Positions 1 through 8,223 of a stretch of 64,000 bases of DNA are shown here, piece after piece; the stretch's first letter is position 1, and each line of letters begins with the position of its first letter. The position numbers and the translations under genes are program-made. The notes beneath the pieces were generated by a model. The model searched no databases. It saw only the letters and a program-made list of their open reading frames with translations, and was not told the DNA's origin. Origin of the DNA: Bacteroidales bacterium UBA5072 (lineage in GTDB: Bacteria > Bacteroidota > Bacteroidia > Bacteroidales > UBA10428); the NCBI GenBank assembly GCA_002415855.1, contig DIAS01000193.1, forward strand, positions 20,385 to 84,384. Reading direction: 5' to 3'.

Positions 1-690
1 CCTGCGTTTCCACTCCTCCAATACGGACATTTTGAGGTTTCGACTGAGGATATTGGCAACCAGAATGATATTACCTTCTCCATGCTCCTTGACCTTAACA
101 TGATCCAGCGCATAATTGATGATGGTCAGGTTGTCGAAATCGTCACCGGTTGATGCCAGCAGAAACCTCGCACGATGAATACCTGTACTTTTAAGCACAA
201 TGGTGTCAAGTGCGTTGGCCTCCACGATCCTGGCGCCGTCTTTCTTCAGTTTTTGCAGGTCTTCATTTCCGGTATTTTTTTCTACAATGACAAGCCGGCC
301 TTTATCAGGAAGGTTCTTTGCGAAAGCCCTGCCAACATCGCCCAATCCGCACAGAATTGTATGACCTTTCATAAGTTTCATCCGCGACATGAAATACCTG
401 TACCGTAAAACCGAAAGAATGGCAAGTGCAATAGTGATAAAAAGGGTGGCGATGGCCAGGAAACGGGCTATATTAAAAACGACTGTAATTCCGGAAGGCT
501 GACTGCCGTTTTCGTAAAAACGGTCACCTGATTCCATTGAAAAAAGCTGGAAGGTATAATACAGTTTTCGCCAGAAGGGGTAATCCGGAAATACCGCGTG
601 AAAACTTAACAACCCCAATACAATGGTAATAATAGTCAGTATGATAGGAAGGATAAACTGACGGCTGGTTTGGGAAGATTCGGATTTCAT
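1..690 (-). CDS. TrkA-N (NAD-binding) membrane protein, C-terminus cut by window edge
   Basis: The visible part is the first 230 residues. Two hydrophobic segments (about residues 11-32 and 79-103) are followed by a Rossmann nucleotide-binding fold with a GLGDVG motif at residues 115-120. This order matches RCK/TrkA-N proteins, which sense NAD(H) and gate or regulate ion transport at the inner membrane. The stretch between the two helices has no TVGYG-type potassium filter, so a classical two-helix K+ channel is doubtful. The ATG at 688-690 gives a good N-terminus and a TAnnTTTG promoter box lies just upstream. The gene continues beyond base 1, so its C-terminal domains cannot be judged. Confidence 0.75.
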   Translation of the reverse strand, partial: MKSESSQTSRQFILPIILTIITIVLGLLSFHAVFPDYPFWRKLYYTFQLFSMESGDRFYENGSQPSGITVVFNIARFLAIATLFITIALAILSVLRYRYFMSRMKLMKGHTILCGLGDVGRAFAKNLPDKGRLVIVEKNTGNEDLQKLKKDGARIVEANALDTIVLKSTGIHRARFLLASTGDDFDNLTIINYALDHVKVKEHGEGNIILVANILSRNLKMSVLEEWKRR

Positions 691-705
691 GGCAAACTAT
701 CTTAT

Positions 706-713
706 CAAAATTA
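706..713 (-). promoter_or_regulatory. Promoter -7 box of the TrkA-N gene
   Basis: On the minus strand this reads TAATTTTG, an exact match to the Bacteroidota -7 consensus TAnnTTTG, 15 bases before the start codon. The upstream element is weak: a TTTA lies 24 bases further up. The transcript would have a very short leader. Confidence 0.4.
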
Positions 714-885
714 GTAAAAGAAAGTAAGAAATGTCGATAAACATCAAAACTGAGTATTGCTTATCTTTTAGCAATACCGAAATGCATTTTCTACCATGTA
801 AAAACTATGCAATCATTTTATTACAATGGTTCGATTAAAGATCCGGATCAATATTCTTTATATGACTGTCAATTTCTTGTGATCC

Positions 886-1269
886 CTAACCCAGCCGTTG
901 AAGCAGCCGAATATAATTTATTTGTACAACCTTGAAATGCTGATGAGCTTGTCCATCATTACGAATAAATCTTAATAATAATTCAAGTGCCCTGTAATTG
1001 AGAGGCTCAGACTCTTCATCACGATTTAAATTCTGAATTATTCTCGCCAGGTTATAAAGTCCTATTGCAACATCCGGGTGATCTGGCCCAAATGTTCTTT
1101 CTCTGATGGCCAATGATCGCTTCATGAGTGGCTCGGCTTCAACCATTCTTTTTTCTGCCAAGAGCAACAAGGCAAGATTGTTTAGATTAACCGCCACATA
1201 TGGGTGGTCTTTGCCACAGTTGTGCTCATCAATTTCAAGAGCCCTCTACAACATGGGTTCTGCCTCCTT
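886..1269 (-). pseudogene. Decayed fragment of a kinesin-light-chain-type TPR protein
   Basis: The reading frame encodes tandem TPR motifs of the NB-ARC/kinesin-light-chain kind, with phrases such as NNLALLLLAEKRMVEAEPLM and DHPDVAIGLYNLA. There is no proper start. The TPR frame continues upstream of the first possible GTG (1197), through an in-frame TAG at about 1247-1249 where the repeat would have CAG or AAG, and then hits TGA at 1270-1272. Both sides of the TAG still read as TPR (EAEPML, then RALEIDEHN). This is therefore the 3' remnant of a longer repeat protein with a nonsense mutation and a lost 5' end. It sits alone between two unrelated minus-strand genes. Confidence 0.7.
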
Positions 1270-1322
1270 TCACTGCATAGAATCTTATAAATTTATTCCA
1301 TAAAACCCAGATATCCAATGCT

Positions 1323-2516
1323 TCAAATCACCGTTACCAATCCCCTGCTGTGCCCAGTGATACATTCCCCGCCATCGGGGGTAACAAGAAAGGTATTTTC
1401 AATTCCCACCATTCCCACATTTTCGATTCCCTTTTTAGGTTCGAGGGCCAAAACCATGTTTTCTTCAAGCGGGTTGTCAAAGCCCCTGGCAATCACCGGC
1501 ACCTCATCAATAACCAGACCGATGCCATGACCAAGAAACCTGACCTGCCGTTTGTCAAATCCCATGAAGTTCTTAAGGAAAGTCGGGGATAAGCTATTCA
1601 TAATATCCTCATAAAGTGCTGAAGGTATGGCCCCAGGCTTTAACTTTTCTGCCAGCCGTGATTGAATATCCAGGCAGGCATTGTGTTCTCTCATGATTTC
1701 GTTACCAGGCTCCTTCCCGAATACATAGTTCAACGTTTTATCGGTATGGTATCCTTCCACACCAAACCCAATATCAATAAACACAAGATCGCCTTTGGTC
1801 AGTTTTCTCTCCCGGCTGCCTATAAACGGGACAGCCGGTCCCATGCCGTAATTGCCACCGGGACCGTTAAAGCTGGTCGGATAAAGGCTGCTTTCACCAA
1901 AAGCAATATGACCAATGGCAATTTCGGTATCAAACATGCCAAACCGGGCCACCCCATGGTGCCCATCCCTGAGCATTTGGGCATACAACTCCCCTACCAG
2001 GTCCACTTCGCTCATTCCTTCTTTCAGCATCAAAGGCACCCGTTCTTCCAGGACAATACGGTGCAGTTCACCGGACTTTCTCATTAAATTAAGCTCGTAA
2101 GTGCTCTTGACCGACCTGGTATAAGCAATTTGGGCATCAAGTGAAAGGGCTTCCCGGAAAGGAAAGTGCTTTTGAAAACGTTGCAGGAAAGCAAGCGGAA
2201 CAAACTCGGTTTCGATGTGTACTGCTGAAGGTACGGTACCCAGCACGGCAGCTGCATCACGGAAGCCATCCATGGGCCTGATGAGCGGGAAGAGTGATTC
2301 GTTTACTGCGCGCTCGTAGCTTCTGCGGACCCACAGCACAGCCTCCCCGCTGCGAGGGATCAGCAGCATACCATCCTGCATGGTTCCTGTAAGGTAATAC
2401 AGGTTGATCTTGCTGAAGATGACCGCTAATTTCCAGGATGGATGATGTACATCCATGATGGCCCTGAAGCGTTTTAGCCGTGCTTCAAGTTCATTTGAAG
2501 GGACTTTATCGGGCAT
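1323..2516 (-). CDS. M24 family Xaa-Pro dipeptidase/aminopeptidase
   Basis: A 397-residue metallopeptidase of the pita-bread fold that should cleave X-Pro bonds in peptides in the cytoplasm. An N-terminal creatinase-type domain (about 1-165) precedes the catalytic domain. All five dimetal ligands are visible: D248 (VFIDIG), D259 (HTDKT), H330 (LGHGIG), E359 (ALEPK) and E373 (GIENT), so it is predicted active. The length fits PepQ/PepP-like enzymes. The ATG is at 2514-2516. It lies 45 bases downstream of dnaB on the same strand and may be co-transcribed with it. The exact substrate (dipeptide or longer peptide) cannot be told from sequence. Confidence 0.88.
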   Translation of the reverse strand: MPDKVPSNELEARLKRFRAIMDVHHPSWKLAVIFSKINLYYLTGTMQDGMLLIPRSGEAVLWVRRSYERAVNESLFPLIRPMDGFRDAAAVLGTVPSAVHIETEFVPLAFLQRFQKHFPFREALSLDAQIAYTRSVKSTYELNLMRKSGELHRIVLEERVPLMLKEGMSEVDLVGELYAQMLRDGHHGVARFGMFDTEIAIGHIAFGESSLYPTSFNGPGGNYGMGPAVPFIGSRERKLTKGDLVFIDIGFGVEGYHTDKTLNYVFGKEPGNEIMREHNACLDIQSRLAEKLKPGAIPSALYEDIMNSLSPTFLKNFMGFDKRQVRFLGHGIGLVIDEVPVIARGFDNPLEENMVLALEPKKGIENVGMVGIENTFLVTPDGGECITGHSRGLVTVI

Positions 2517-2561
2517 AATAAACTTTCTTTTATCACAAATGTAAAGAAAGTCCGGGTTTTC

Positions 2562-4094
2562 TCAGAAGGGTACCTCATCCGTATAATCAGCACCAGCCAC
2601 GTCATTGTTGCTGAAACCATCGCCTATGATGTTCTTGTTCATTTTTGACCCGCGTGTAACGGCAACAGGTTGTGCTTCAACCTCGGCCAGTGGTGCAAGG
2701 AAAGTTTCCTCCAGTTCCGTGAACTTGGCAAACTCATCTTTAAACTTCAGAAAAATATCGCCGATAGGTCCGTTACGATGCTTGGCCAGGATGATCTCGG
2801 CCAGTCCACGCAATGAATTTCCGTTTTCATCCTCCATAAGTCCGTATTTCTCAGGACGGTGAATGAAAATGACCATGTCGGCATCCTGTTCAATGGCGCC
2901 TGATTCACGAAGGTCTGACAACTGAGGCCGTTTTGTACCCGAACGGATCTCGACGGAACGGTTTAACTGTGATAAAGCGATGACAGGTATGTCGAGCTCC
3001 TTGGCGATTCCTTTTAAAGCCCTGGATATTGTACTGACCTCCTGTTCACGGTTCCCCTTTGTATCAGGAGTACCGGACATAAGCTGAAGGTAGTCAATGA
3101 TCAGGATTTCCATGTTGTATTGTCTTTTCAGGCGTCTTGCCTTTGCCCTTAATTCAAAGATGGAGATGGCAGGTGTATCGTCAATAAAAATCGGGGCATC
3201 CACCAGTTTTTTAATTTTGTAATCGAGCTGTTCCCACTCAAAATCAGCCAGTTTACCGTTGCGGATCCGGTTGGAAGGCAATTCGGTCTCTGCAACGATA
3301 AGCCTGTTCACCAATTGCAGCGACGCCATTTCCAGCGAGAAGATAGCAACTGAACGGTTATGATCAACCGCCATGTTGCGGGCCATGGAAAGGACAAAGG
3401 CCGTTTTACCCATGGAAGGCCTGGCAGCAATAATAACCAGATCGGAATTCTGCCAGCCGTTCGTCATCCGATCGAGCTTGGTAAATCCCGAGGGTATGCC
3501 AATGAGGCTGTCAGCACGTTTGCTGGCTTCTTCCATCTGCTCAATGGCAGCCTTAATGAGAACATTTACCTTTTGAGATTCCTTCTTGATATTGCCCTGG
3601 GCAATATTGAACAACTCGGCTTCGGAGAAATCAAGCAGGTCGTCCACATCGGTACTTTCATCAAAAGCCCTGCTTTGTATTTCAGAGGAAACCCTGATCA
3701 GCTCACGCTGAATATGTTTCTGGGCAACTATTCGGGCATGAAACTCAATATGAGCTGCTGATGCCACGCGGGAGGTAAGTTGTGTTATATAAACCGGACC
3801 ACCAACTTCCTCCAGCTGCTTCTTTTTCCTGAGTTCCTCGGTGACCGTGAGCAAATCAATGGCTTTGTTGGCAGAGGTCAGGTCGATGATGGCCTGGTAA
3901 ATCTTCTGGTGTTCATCCCTGTAAAAGCTTTCCGGTCTCAGAATATCAATAATCTGAAGAATGGCATCTTTTTCAAGCATCACAGCACCCAAAACTGCCT
4001 CTTCCAGATCAGGTGCCTGAGGTGGTAGTTTTCCCAGATCGATTCCGACAGGTATGATGGACGAAGTTGCCGGTTGATTTCTCTTTTGCGCCAT
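2562..4094 (-). CDS. dnaB: Replicative DNA helicase DnaB
   Basis: A 510-residue hexameric helicase that unwinds DNA at the replication fork. The N-terminal primase-interacting domain (about 20-130, beginning near PQAPDLEEAVLGAVM) is followed by a linker and a RecA-fold ATPase. The Walker A motif RPSMGKTA is near residues 226-234 and Walker B is LIIDYLQLM. No intein or insertion interrupts it and the length is normal. I prefer the ATG at 4092-4094 (MAQKRN); the frame could be extended to a TTG two codons upstream. It is divergent from ispE across a 215-base gap. Confidence 0.96.
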   Translation of the reverse strand: MAQKRNQPATSSIIPVGIDLGKLPPQAPDLEEAVLGAVMLEKDAILQIIDILRPESFYRDEHQKIYQAIIDLTSANKAIDLLTVTEELRKKKQLEEVGGPVYITQLTSRVASAAHIEFHARIVAQKHIQRELIRVSSEIQSRAFDESTDVDDLLDFSEAELFNIAQGNIKKESQKVNVLIKAAIEQMEEASKRADSLIGIPSGFTKLDRMTNGWQNSDLVIIAARPSMGKTAFVLSMARNMAVDHNRSVAIFSLEMASLQLVNRLIVAETELPSNRIRNGKLADFEWEQLDYKIKKLVDAPIFIDDTPAISIFELRAKARRLKRQYNMEILIIDYLQLMSGTPDTKGNREQEVSTISRALKGIAKELDIPVIALSQLNRSVEIRSGTKRPQLSDLRESGAIEQDADMVIFIHRPEKYGLMEDENGNSLRGLAEIILAKHRNGPIGDIFLKFKDEFAKFTELEETFLAPLAEVEAQPVAVTRGSKMNKNIIGDGFSNNDVAGADYTDEVPF

Positions 4095-4138
4095 GGTCAA
4101 GACTTTTAATCAGGTTGGTCAATGCTTTATCAAGCCCC

Positions 4139-4171
4139 TAAAATTAGATATTGGGGAACCGAATCTGCAAC
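4139..4171 (-). promoter_or_regulatory. Possible dnaB promoter
   Basis: The minus strand reads GTTG, 21 bases, then TAATTTTA, about 45 bases before the dnaB start. Each box differs by one base from the Bacteroidota consensus (TTTG and TAnnTTTG). It lies in the divergent dnaB/ispE gap. No clear matching pair was found for ispE. Confidence 0.3.
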
Positions 4172-4309
4172 TTACCCCGGCTTTGTTTATAAACACATTA
4201 CAAACCAGGAGCGGGATTTTTGTTGATAAAATATCAGGAATAAAGTATGTCCGAAATGCTGTTTATTCCTTATATTTTACAGGTAGCACAAACTTTAATA
4301 AACGGCCAT

Positions 4310-5137
4310 ATGCTTTGTTTTCCCAATGCCAAGATTAACATCGGGTTGAATGTAATCTGCCGGCGGTCTGATGGTTATCATGATATAGAAACCGTCTTTT
4401 ATCCCATCGGACTTTCCGACATTCTGGAAATCATTCCTCTGGCCGGTGTACCACCGGGAACCTATAAGTTTACGGCAACCGGTATACCCGTTGATGCTCC
4501 TTCCGAAAGCAACCTGTGTGTGAAGGCTTATCAGCTGCTCTGTCGTAATTTTCAGCTGCCTGCGACTGACATTCATCTTCACAAGATAATCCCTCTTGGC
4601 GCAGGACTTGGTGGCGGCTCTTCAGATGCAGCCTTTATGCTGAAGTACCTCAGCCAGCTGTTCGGTCTTGGTCTGGATGAAGGACAGCTCTGCGACTATG
4701 CTTCTGAGCTGGGCAGTGATTGTGCCTTCTTCATAAAGAACAGGCCGCTTTTCGGATACGGAAGAGGAAACCGGTTCAGAGACATTGCCCATTTCCCCGG
4801 GTCGTTGGTGTTGGTCCTGGTAAATCCCGGTATTCATGTGAGCACGGCTGAAGCCTATGCCGGTGTAAAACCCGGTAAACCGGACCAGCCACTGGAAGAT
4901 CTGATCAGATTGCCTTTTCAACAATGGCGTGTAAACATTGTCAATGATTTTGAGCGTCATGTCATCAGCAGGCATCCGCGGATCGGTGAGATCAAGGAAT
5001 TATTATACCGGCAGGGGGCTATATATGCATCCATGTCGGGCAGCGGATCTTCGGTATATGGTCTGTTTAATGAAACAACTCCGGAACTGGAGGATCAGTT
5101 CCCGGGTTGTTTTTTCTGGTCGGGGCAGCTGGAATAA
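4310..5137 (+). CDS. ispE: 4-diphosphocytidyl-2-C-methyl-D-erythritol kinase
   Basis: A 275-residue GHMP kinase of the MEP isoprenoid pathway. It phosphorylates the 2-hydroxyl of CDP-methylerythritol. The family starts with FPNAKINIGLNV, which contains the substrate-binding lysine, and the ATP-binding GHMP loop reads PLGAGLGGGSSDAA. I chose the ATG at 4310 because family members begin a few residues before FPNAKIN; an upstream ATG at 4247 would add 21 unconserved residues. Its stop codon directly abuts the stop of the convergent biotin carrier gene (5137/5138), with no room for a dedicated terminator. Confidence 0.95.
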   Translation: MLCFPNAKINIGLNVICRRSDGYHDIETVFYPIGLSDILEIIPLAGVPPGTYKFTATGIPVDAPSESNLCVKAYQLLCRNFQLPATDIHLHKIIPLGAGLGGGSSDAAFMLKYLSQLFGLGLDEGQLCDYASELGSDCAFFIKNRPLFGYGRGNRFRDIAHFPGSLVLVLVNPGIHVSTAEAYAGVKPGKPDQPLEDLIRLPFQQWRVNIVNDFERHVISRHPRIGEIKELLYRQGAIYASMSGSGSSVYGLFNETTPELEDQFPGCFFWSGQLE

Positions 5138-5482
5138 CTATTCAAACTCAACCATTAAAGTACCCTTGGGCATACGATCCCCTACACTTACCAGAACGGA
5201 TTTTATCTTTCCACTCATGGGGGCATGAATGGTATTCATCATTTTCATGGCTTCGAGTACCAGAATTTTGTCCTCCGCCTTTACAATATCACCGGGCTTG
5301 ATGAGAACCTGCCGGATAGTACCCGGAATGAAGGATATGACCTGCTTCTTGTCAGGTTTGATCCAGTTTTGCCTGTTACTGAATTTCCGGTTGAAGGTGG
5401 TGTAATACACATCTCCCTGAATATTAAGCTCTTTTAATCCCTGTAGTACATCGTGAGCATCTGTTGGCTTATTTTCTTTCAT
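5138..5482 (-). CDS. Biotin carboxyl carrier protein (biotinyl/lipoyl domain)
   Basis: A 114-residue protein whose C-terminal half is a biotinyl domain. The biotinylated lysine lies in the invariant EAMKM motif, flanked by the usual glycines (PGDIVKAEDK and MSGKI). It would carry CO2 between half-reactions of a biotin-dependent carboxylase or decarboxylase. It follows the carboxyltransferase gene by 11 bases on the same strand, so the two are clearly partners. No biotin carboxylase or membrane decarboxylase subunit is adjacent. Confidence 0.9.
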   Translation of the reverse strand: MKENKPTDAHDVLQGLKELNIQGDVYYTTFNRKFSNRQNWIKPDKKQVISFIPGTIRQVLIKPGDIVKAEDKILVLEAMKMMNTIHAPMSGKIKSVLVSVGDRMPKGTLMVEFE

Positions 5483-5493
5483 GGGATTCCTTA

Positions 5494-7038
5494 TTAAAAT
5501 GGTGGTATTCCGTGTTTCTTACGGGGCAGGCTGACTGCTTTTTCTCCGGAGACCTCGATGGCATGCAGCAAGATATTCCTTGTTTCCTCCGGTGCAATGA
5601 CAGAGTCGATGTAACCCCTGGAAGCTGCTACATAAGGATTGGCAAATTTTTCCTTGTATTCCTTGACCTTTTGCTGGCGCATCTCTTCCGGATTTTCGGC
5701 TTCTGTAATCTCTTTGCGGAAAATGATATTGGCGGCTCCTTCAGGTCCCATCACTGCAACTTCAGCCGTAGGCCAGGCAAAGACAAAGTCAGCCCTGAGA
5801 TGACGCGATCCCATGGCGATGTAACCTCCCCCGTATGCTTTTCTGAGGATCACCGTGAGTTTGGGTACAGAGGCTTCGCTATAGGCATACAGAATTTTTG
5901 CACCATGACGGATCACTCCGGCATGTTCCTGATCTACTCCAGGAAGATACCCTGGCAGGTCAACGAGGGTAATGATCGGAATATTAAATGCATCGCAGTA
6001 ACGGATAAAGCGTGCAGCTTTGTCTGATGAATCCACATCAAGCACACCCGCCAATACCAGCGGCTGGTTGCACACAAATCCGCAGGTTTCCCCGTTCATC
6101 CTGCCAAAGCCAATAACCAGGTTTGCAGCCCAGTTTTCCTGGATTTCAAAGAAATCGGATTCATCAGCGATGGCTCGGATCACATCGCGCACATCATAGG
6201 GCTGCGACGGATCATCAGGTACGATTTCCCCGATCTTATAGCCAGCCCTGGGCGGCTTGGCAGAGCATTTTGCAGCTTTACGGTCATTATTGGCCGGAAT
6301 ATAAGAAAGTAATTTTTTGATCTGGTCAAAACAATCAGGCTCGTTCTCTGCAAAGAAATGGGCATTCCCGGTGATTTCACTGTGCACCCTGGCTCCGCCC
6401 AGGTCTTCCATGGAGATCTCTTCTCCAAGAACAGTCTTGATTACCTCGGGACCCGTGATGAACATCTTGGAGATGTTTTCGACCACAAAGACAAAATCCG
6501 TCAGCGCAGGTGAATAAACCGCGCCGCCTGCACAAGGTCCGAGAATTACCGAGATCTGAGGAATAACGCCGGAAGCAAGAGTATTCCTGAAAAAAATCTC
6601 TCCGTAACCTGCAAGTGAATTTACACCCTCCTGGATGCGTGCACCTCCCGAATCATTGATCCCGATCAGGGGAACCTTCATTTTCAGGGAATGGTCCATG
6701 ATCTTCGTGATTTTCCTGGAGTGCATCAATCCCAGCGAACCACCGGCTACTGTGAAGTCCTGGGCAAAAATACATACTGGCTGCCCTGAAATGGTGCCGG
6801 TGCCAATAATAACACCATCCCCGTGCAATACTTTCTTGGCCATATCAAAGTCCCTGGCTTCATGCTGCACAAACATGTCATATTCCTGGAATGAGTCCGT
6901 GTCAAGAAGAGCAAGAATCCGGTTCCGGGCTGTCATTTTACCCATGGCTTCCTGTTTTTCGATTGCCTTTTCACCACCGCCCATCCGAACCTCTTCGCGT
7001 CGTTTATGAAGCTCCTGAATTTGTTTCTTAAGTGCCAT
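5494..7038 (-). CDS. Acyl-CoA carboxylase carboxyltransferase (PccB/MmdA type)
   Basis: A 514-residue crotonase-superfamily carboxyltransferase with tandem N and C halves. It moves a carboxyl group between biotin and an acyl-CoA, most likely propionyl-/methylmalonyl-CoA. The acyl-CoA oxyanion glycines are seen in NDSGGARIQEGV and GPCAGGAVYSPA in the N half, and KAYGGGYIAMGS in the C half. The length matches PccB and the alpha subunit of Na+-pumping methylmalonyl-CoA decarboxylase. The gene is followed directly by a biotin carrier. Without a neighbouring biotin carboxylase or MmdB, carboxylase and decarboxylase roles cannot be separated. Confidence 0.9.
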   Translation of the reverse strand: MALKKQIQELHKRREEVRMGGGEKAIEKQEAMGKMTARNRILALLDTDSFQEYDMFVQHEARDFDMAKKVLHGDGVIIGTGTISGQPVCIFAQDFTVAGGSLGLMHSRKITKIMDHSLKMKVPLIGINDSGGARIQEGVNSLAGYGEIFFRNTLASGVIPQISVILGPCAGGAVYSPALTDFVFVVENISKMFITGPEVIKTVLGEEISMEDLGGARVHSEITGNAHFFAENEPDCFDQIKKLLSYIPANNDRKAAKCSAKPPRAGYKIGEIVPDDPSQPYDVRDVIRAIADESDFFEIQENWAANLVIGFGRMNGETCGFVCNQPLVLAGVLDVDSSDKAARFIRYCDAFNIPIITLVDLPGYLPGVDQEHAGVIRHGAKILYAYSEASVPKLTVILRKAYGGGYIAMGSRHLRADFVFAWPTAEVAVMGPEGAANIIFRKEITEAENPEEMRQQKVKEYKEKFANPYVAASRGYIDSVIAPEETRNILLHAIEVSGEKAVSLPRKKHGIPPF

Positions 7039-7128
7039 GTTGGTTATTTAATTAAGAAGGCAACAAATATAAGGTCAAAATAAACAAATGCAAAGAATCA
7101 TGGACATAACATGAGGAAAATAACGGAT

Positions 7129-8223
7129 CTATTTGGGGGCCAGTCGATAGATGAAGACAGAGATAATGGCAAAGAGCAGGTTGGGAATCCAAACTGCAAT
7201 AAAGGGACTAAAGGCACCGCTAATGGCGAACTGCGAAGAGAACTGCATGAATACGATATAGGAAAAGCTGATCAGCAGGCCGATCCCCAATTGCATCCCT
7301 ATGCCTCCCTTAACCTTTTTCGAGGACACGGATACGCCGATCAGGGTAAGGATAAACGCAGAAAACGGGAAGGAGAACCGCCTGTGCTTTTCGATCAGGT
7401 AAAGTTCGATATCAGGCCCCCCCTGTAACTTCTGCTCTTTGATGAACCTGTTCAGCTCTCCCAGGTTCATGGCTTCCACCGCATTGTCCCTCCGTCTGAA
7501 TTCTTCAGGAGTGAGTGCAATTATGGTATCGGTTGAATTGCCCTGGGTCAGGGTTTGCGTATCCTTATGAAAGTTGCGGATGTAATAGTTACGGAGATGC
7601 CATTTGGCTTTTGTGGAATCCCAGCTGATTTCATCGGCGAAAAGTTTTGATTGCAGTTCGCCATTCTTGAATTTCTCCATGGAAAAACGCCTGCCGCTGT
7701 TATTCATGGTATTGAAATTCTCCAGGTATACATATAAACCCGGTTCAATTTGCTTATGAATGTTTCTCTGACGAACCACTTTGGGAGAGTTGTGGTAATA
7801 GAGTTCTTCGAACGCCAGTTTTCGTGCGTTGGCATGGGGAATAACGTAGTTATTCAAGGTAAAGGCAAAGACCGTCAGCGCAAAGGCAGAAACGAAATAG
7901 GGAACCAGTAGCCGGTTAAAGCTCACACCGCTGCTTAGAATGGCTATGATCTCCGTATTGTATGCCATCCGTGATGTAAAATATATTACGGTTATAAAAG
8001 TAAACAGCGGGCTGAAGAGAACTGCAAAATAGGGTATAAAATTGAGATAATAGTCAAATATGATTTTGTGGAACGGGGCATTGTTCTCAAGAAAATCATC
8101 GATTTTTTCAGACAGGTCAAAAATAACAGCAATAGCAACGATCAGGCCGATGGTAAAGAAGAATGTACCGAGGAACTTCCGGATAATATACCAGTCGAGT
8201 GTATTTAATTTCGGCCTTTTCAT
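7129..8223 (-). CDS. LptF/LptG family lipopolysaccharide export permease
   Basis: A 364-residue YjgP/YjgQ-type permease. With LptB it forms the inner-membrane ABC transporter that extracts LPS towards the periplasmic bridge. Three helices near the N-terminus (about 14-36, 60-80 and 100-122), a periplasmic beta-jellyroll region (about 125-265) and three C-terminal helices (about 280-360) give the classical layout. Its ATG overlaps the end of tgt by four bases, indicating translational coupling. Bacteroidota often carry unlinked LptF and LptG paralogues, so which of the two this is remains open. Confidence 0.88.
   Translation of the reverse strand: MKRPKLNTLDWYIIRKFLGTFFFTIGLIVAIAVIFDLSEKIDDFLENNAPFHKIIFDYYLNFIPYFAVLFSPLFTFITVIYFTSRMAYNTEIIAILSSGVSFNRLLVPYFVSAFALTVFAFTLNNYVIPHANARKLAFEELYYHNSPKVVRQRNIHKQIEPGLYVYLENFNTMNNSGRRFSMEKFKNGELQSKLFADEISWDSTKAKWHLRNYYIRNFHKDTQTLTQGNSTDTIIALTPEEFRRRDNAVEAMNLGELNRFIKEQKLQGGPDIELYLIEKHRRFSFPFSAFILTLIGVSVSSKKVKGGIGMQLGIGLLISFSYIVFMQFSSQFAISGAFSPFIAVWIPNLLFAIISVFIYRLAPK

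Noticed and set aside
1662..2087. 141-residue frame opposite the M24 peptidase gene
   Set aside because: It is antisense to conserved catalytic motifs of a real gene and has no recognisable domain.
4247..4309. Upstream ATG for ispE
   Set aside because: The 21 added residues are not part of the family, which begins immediately before FPNAKIN.
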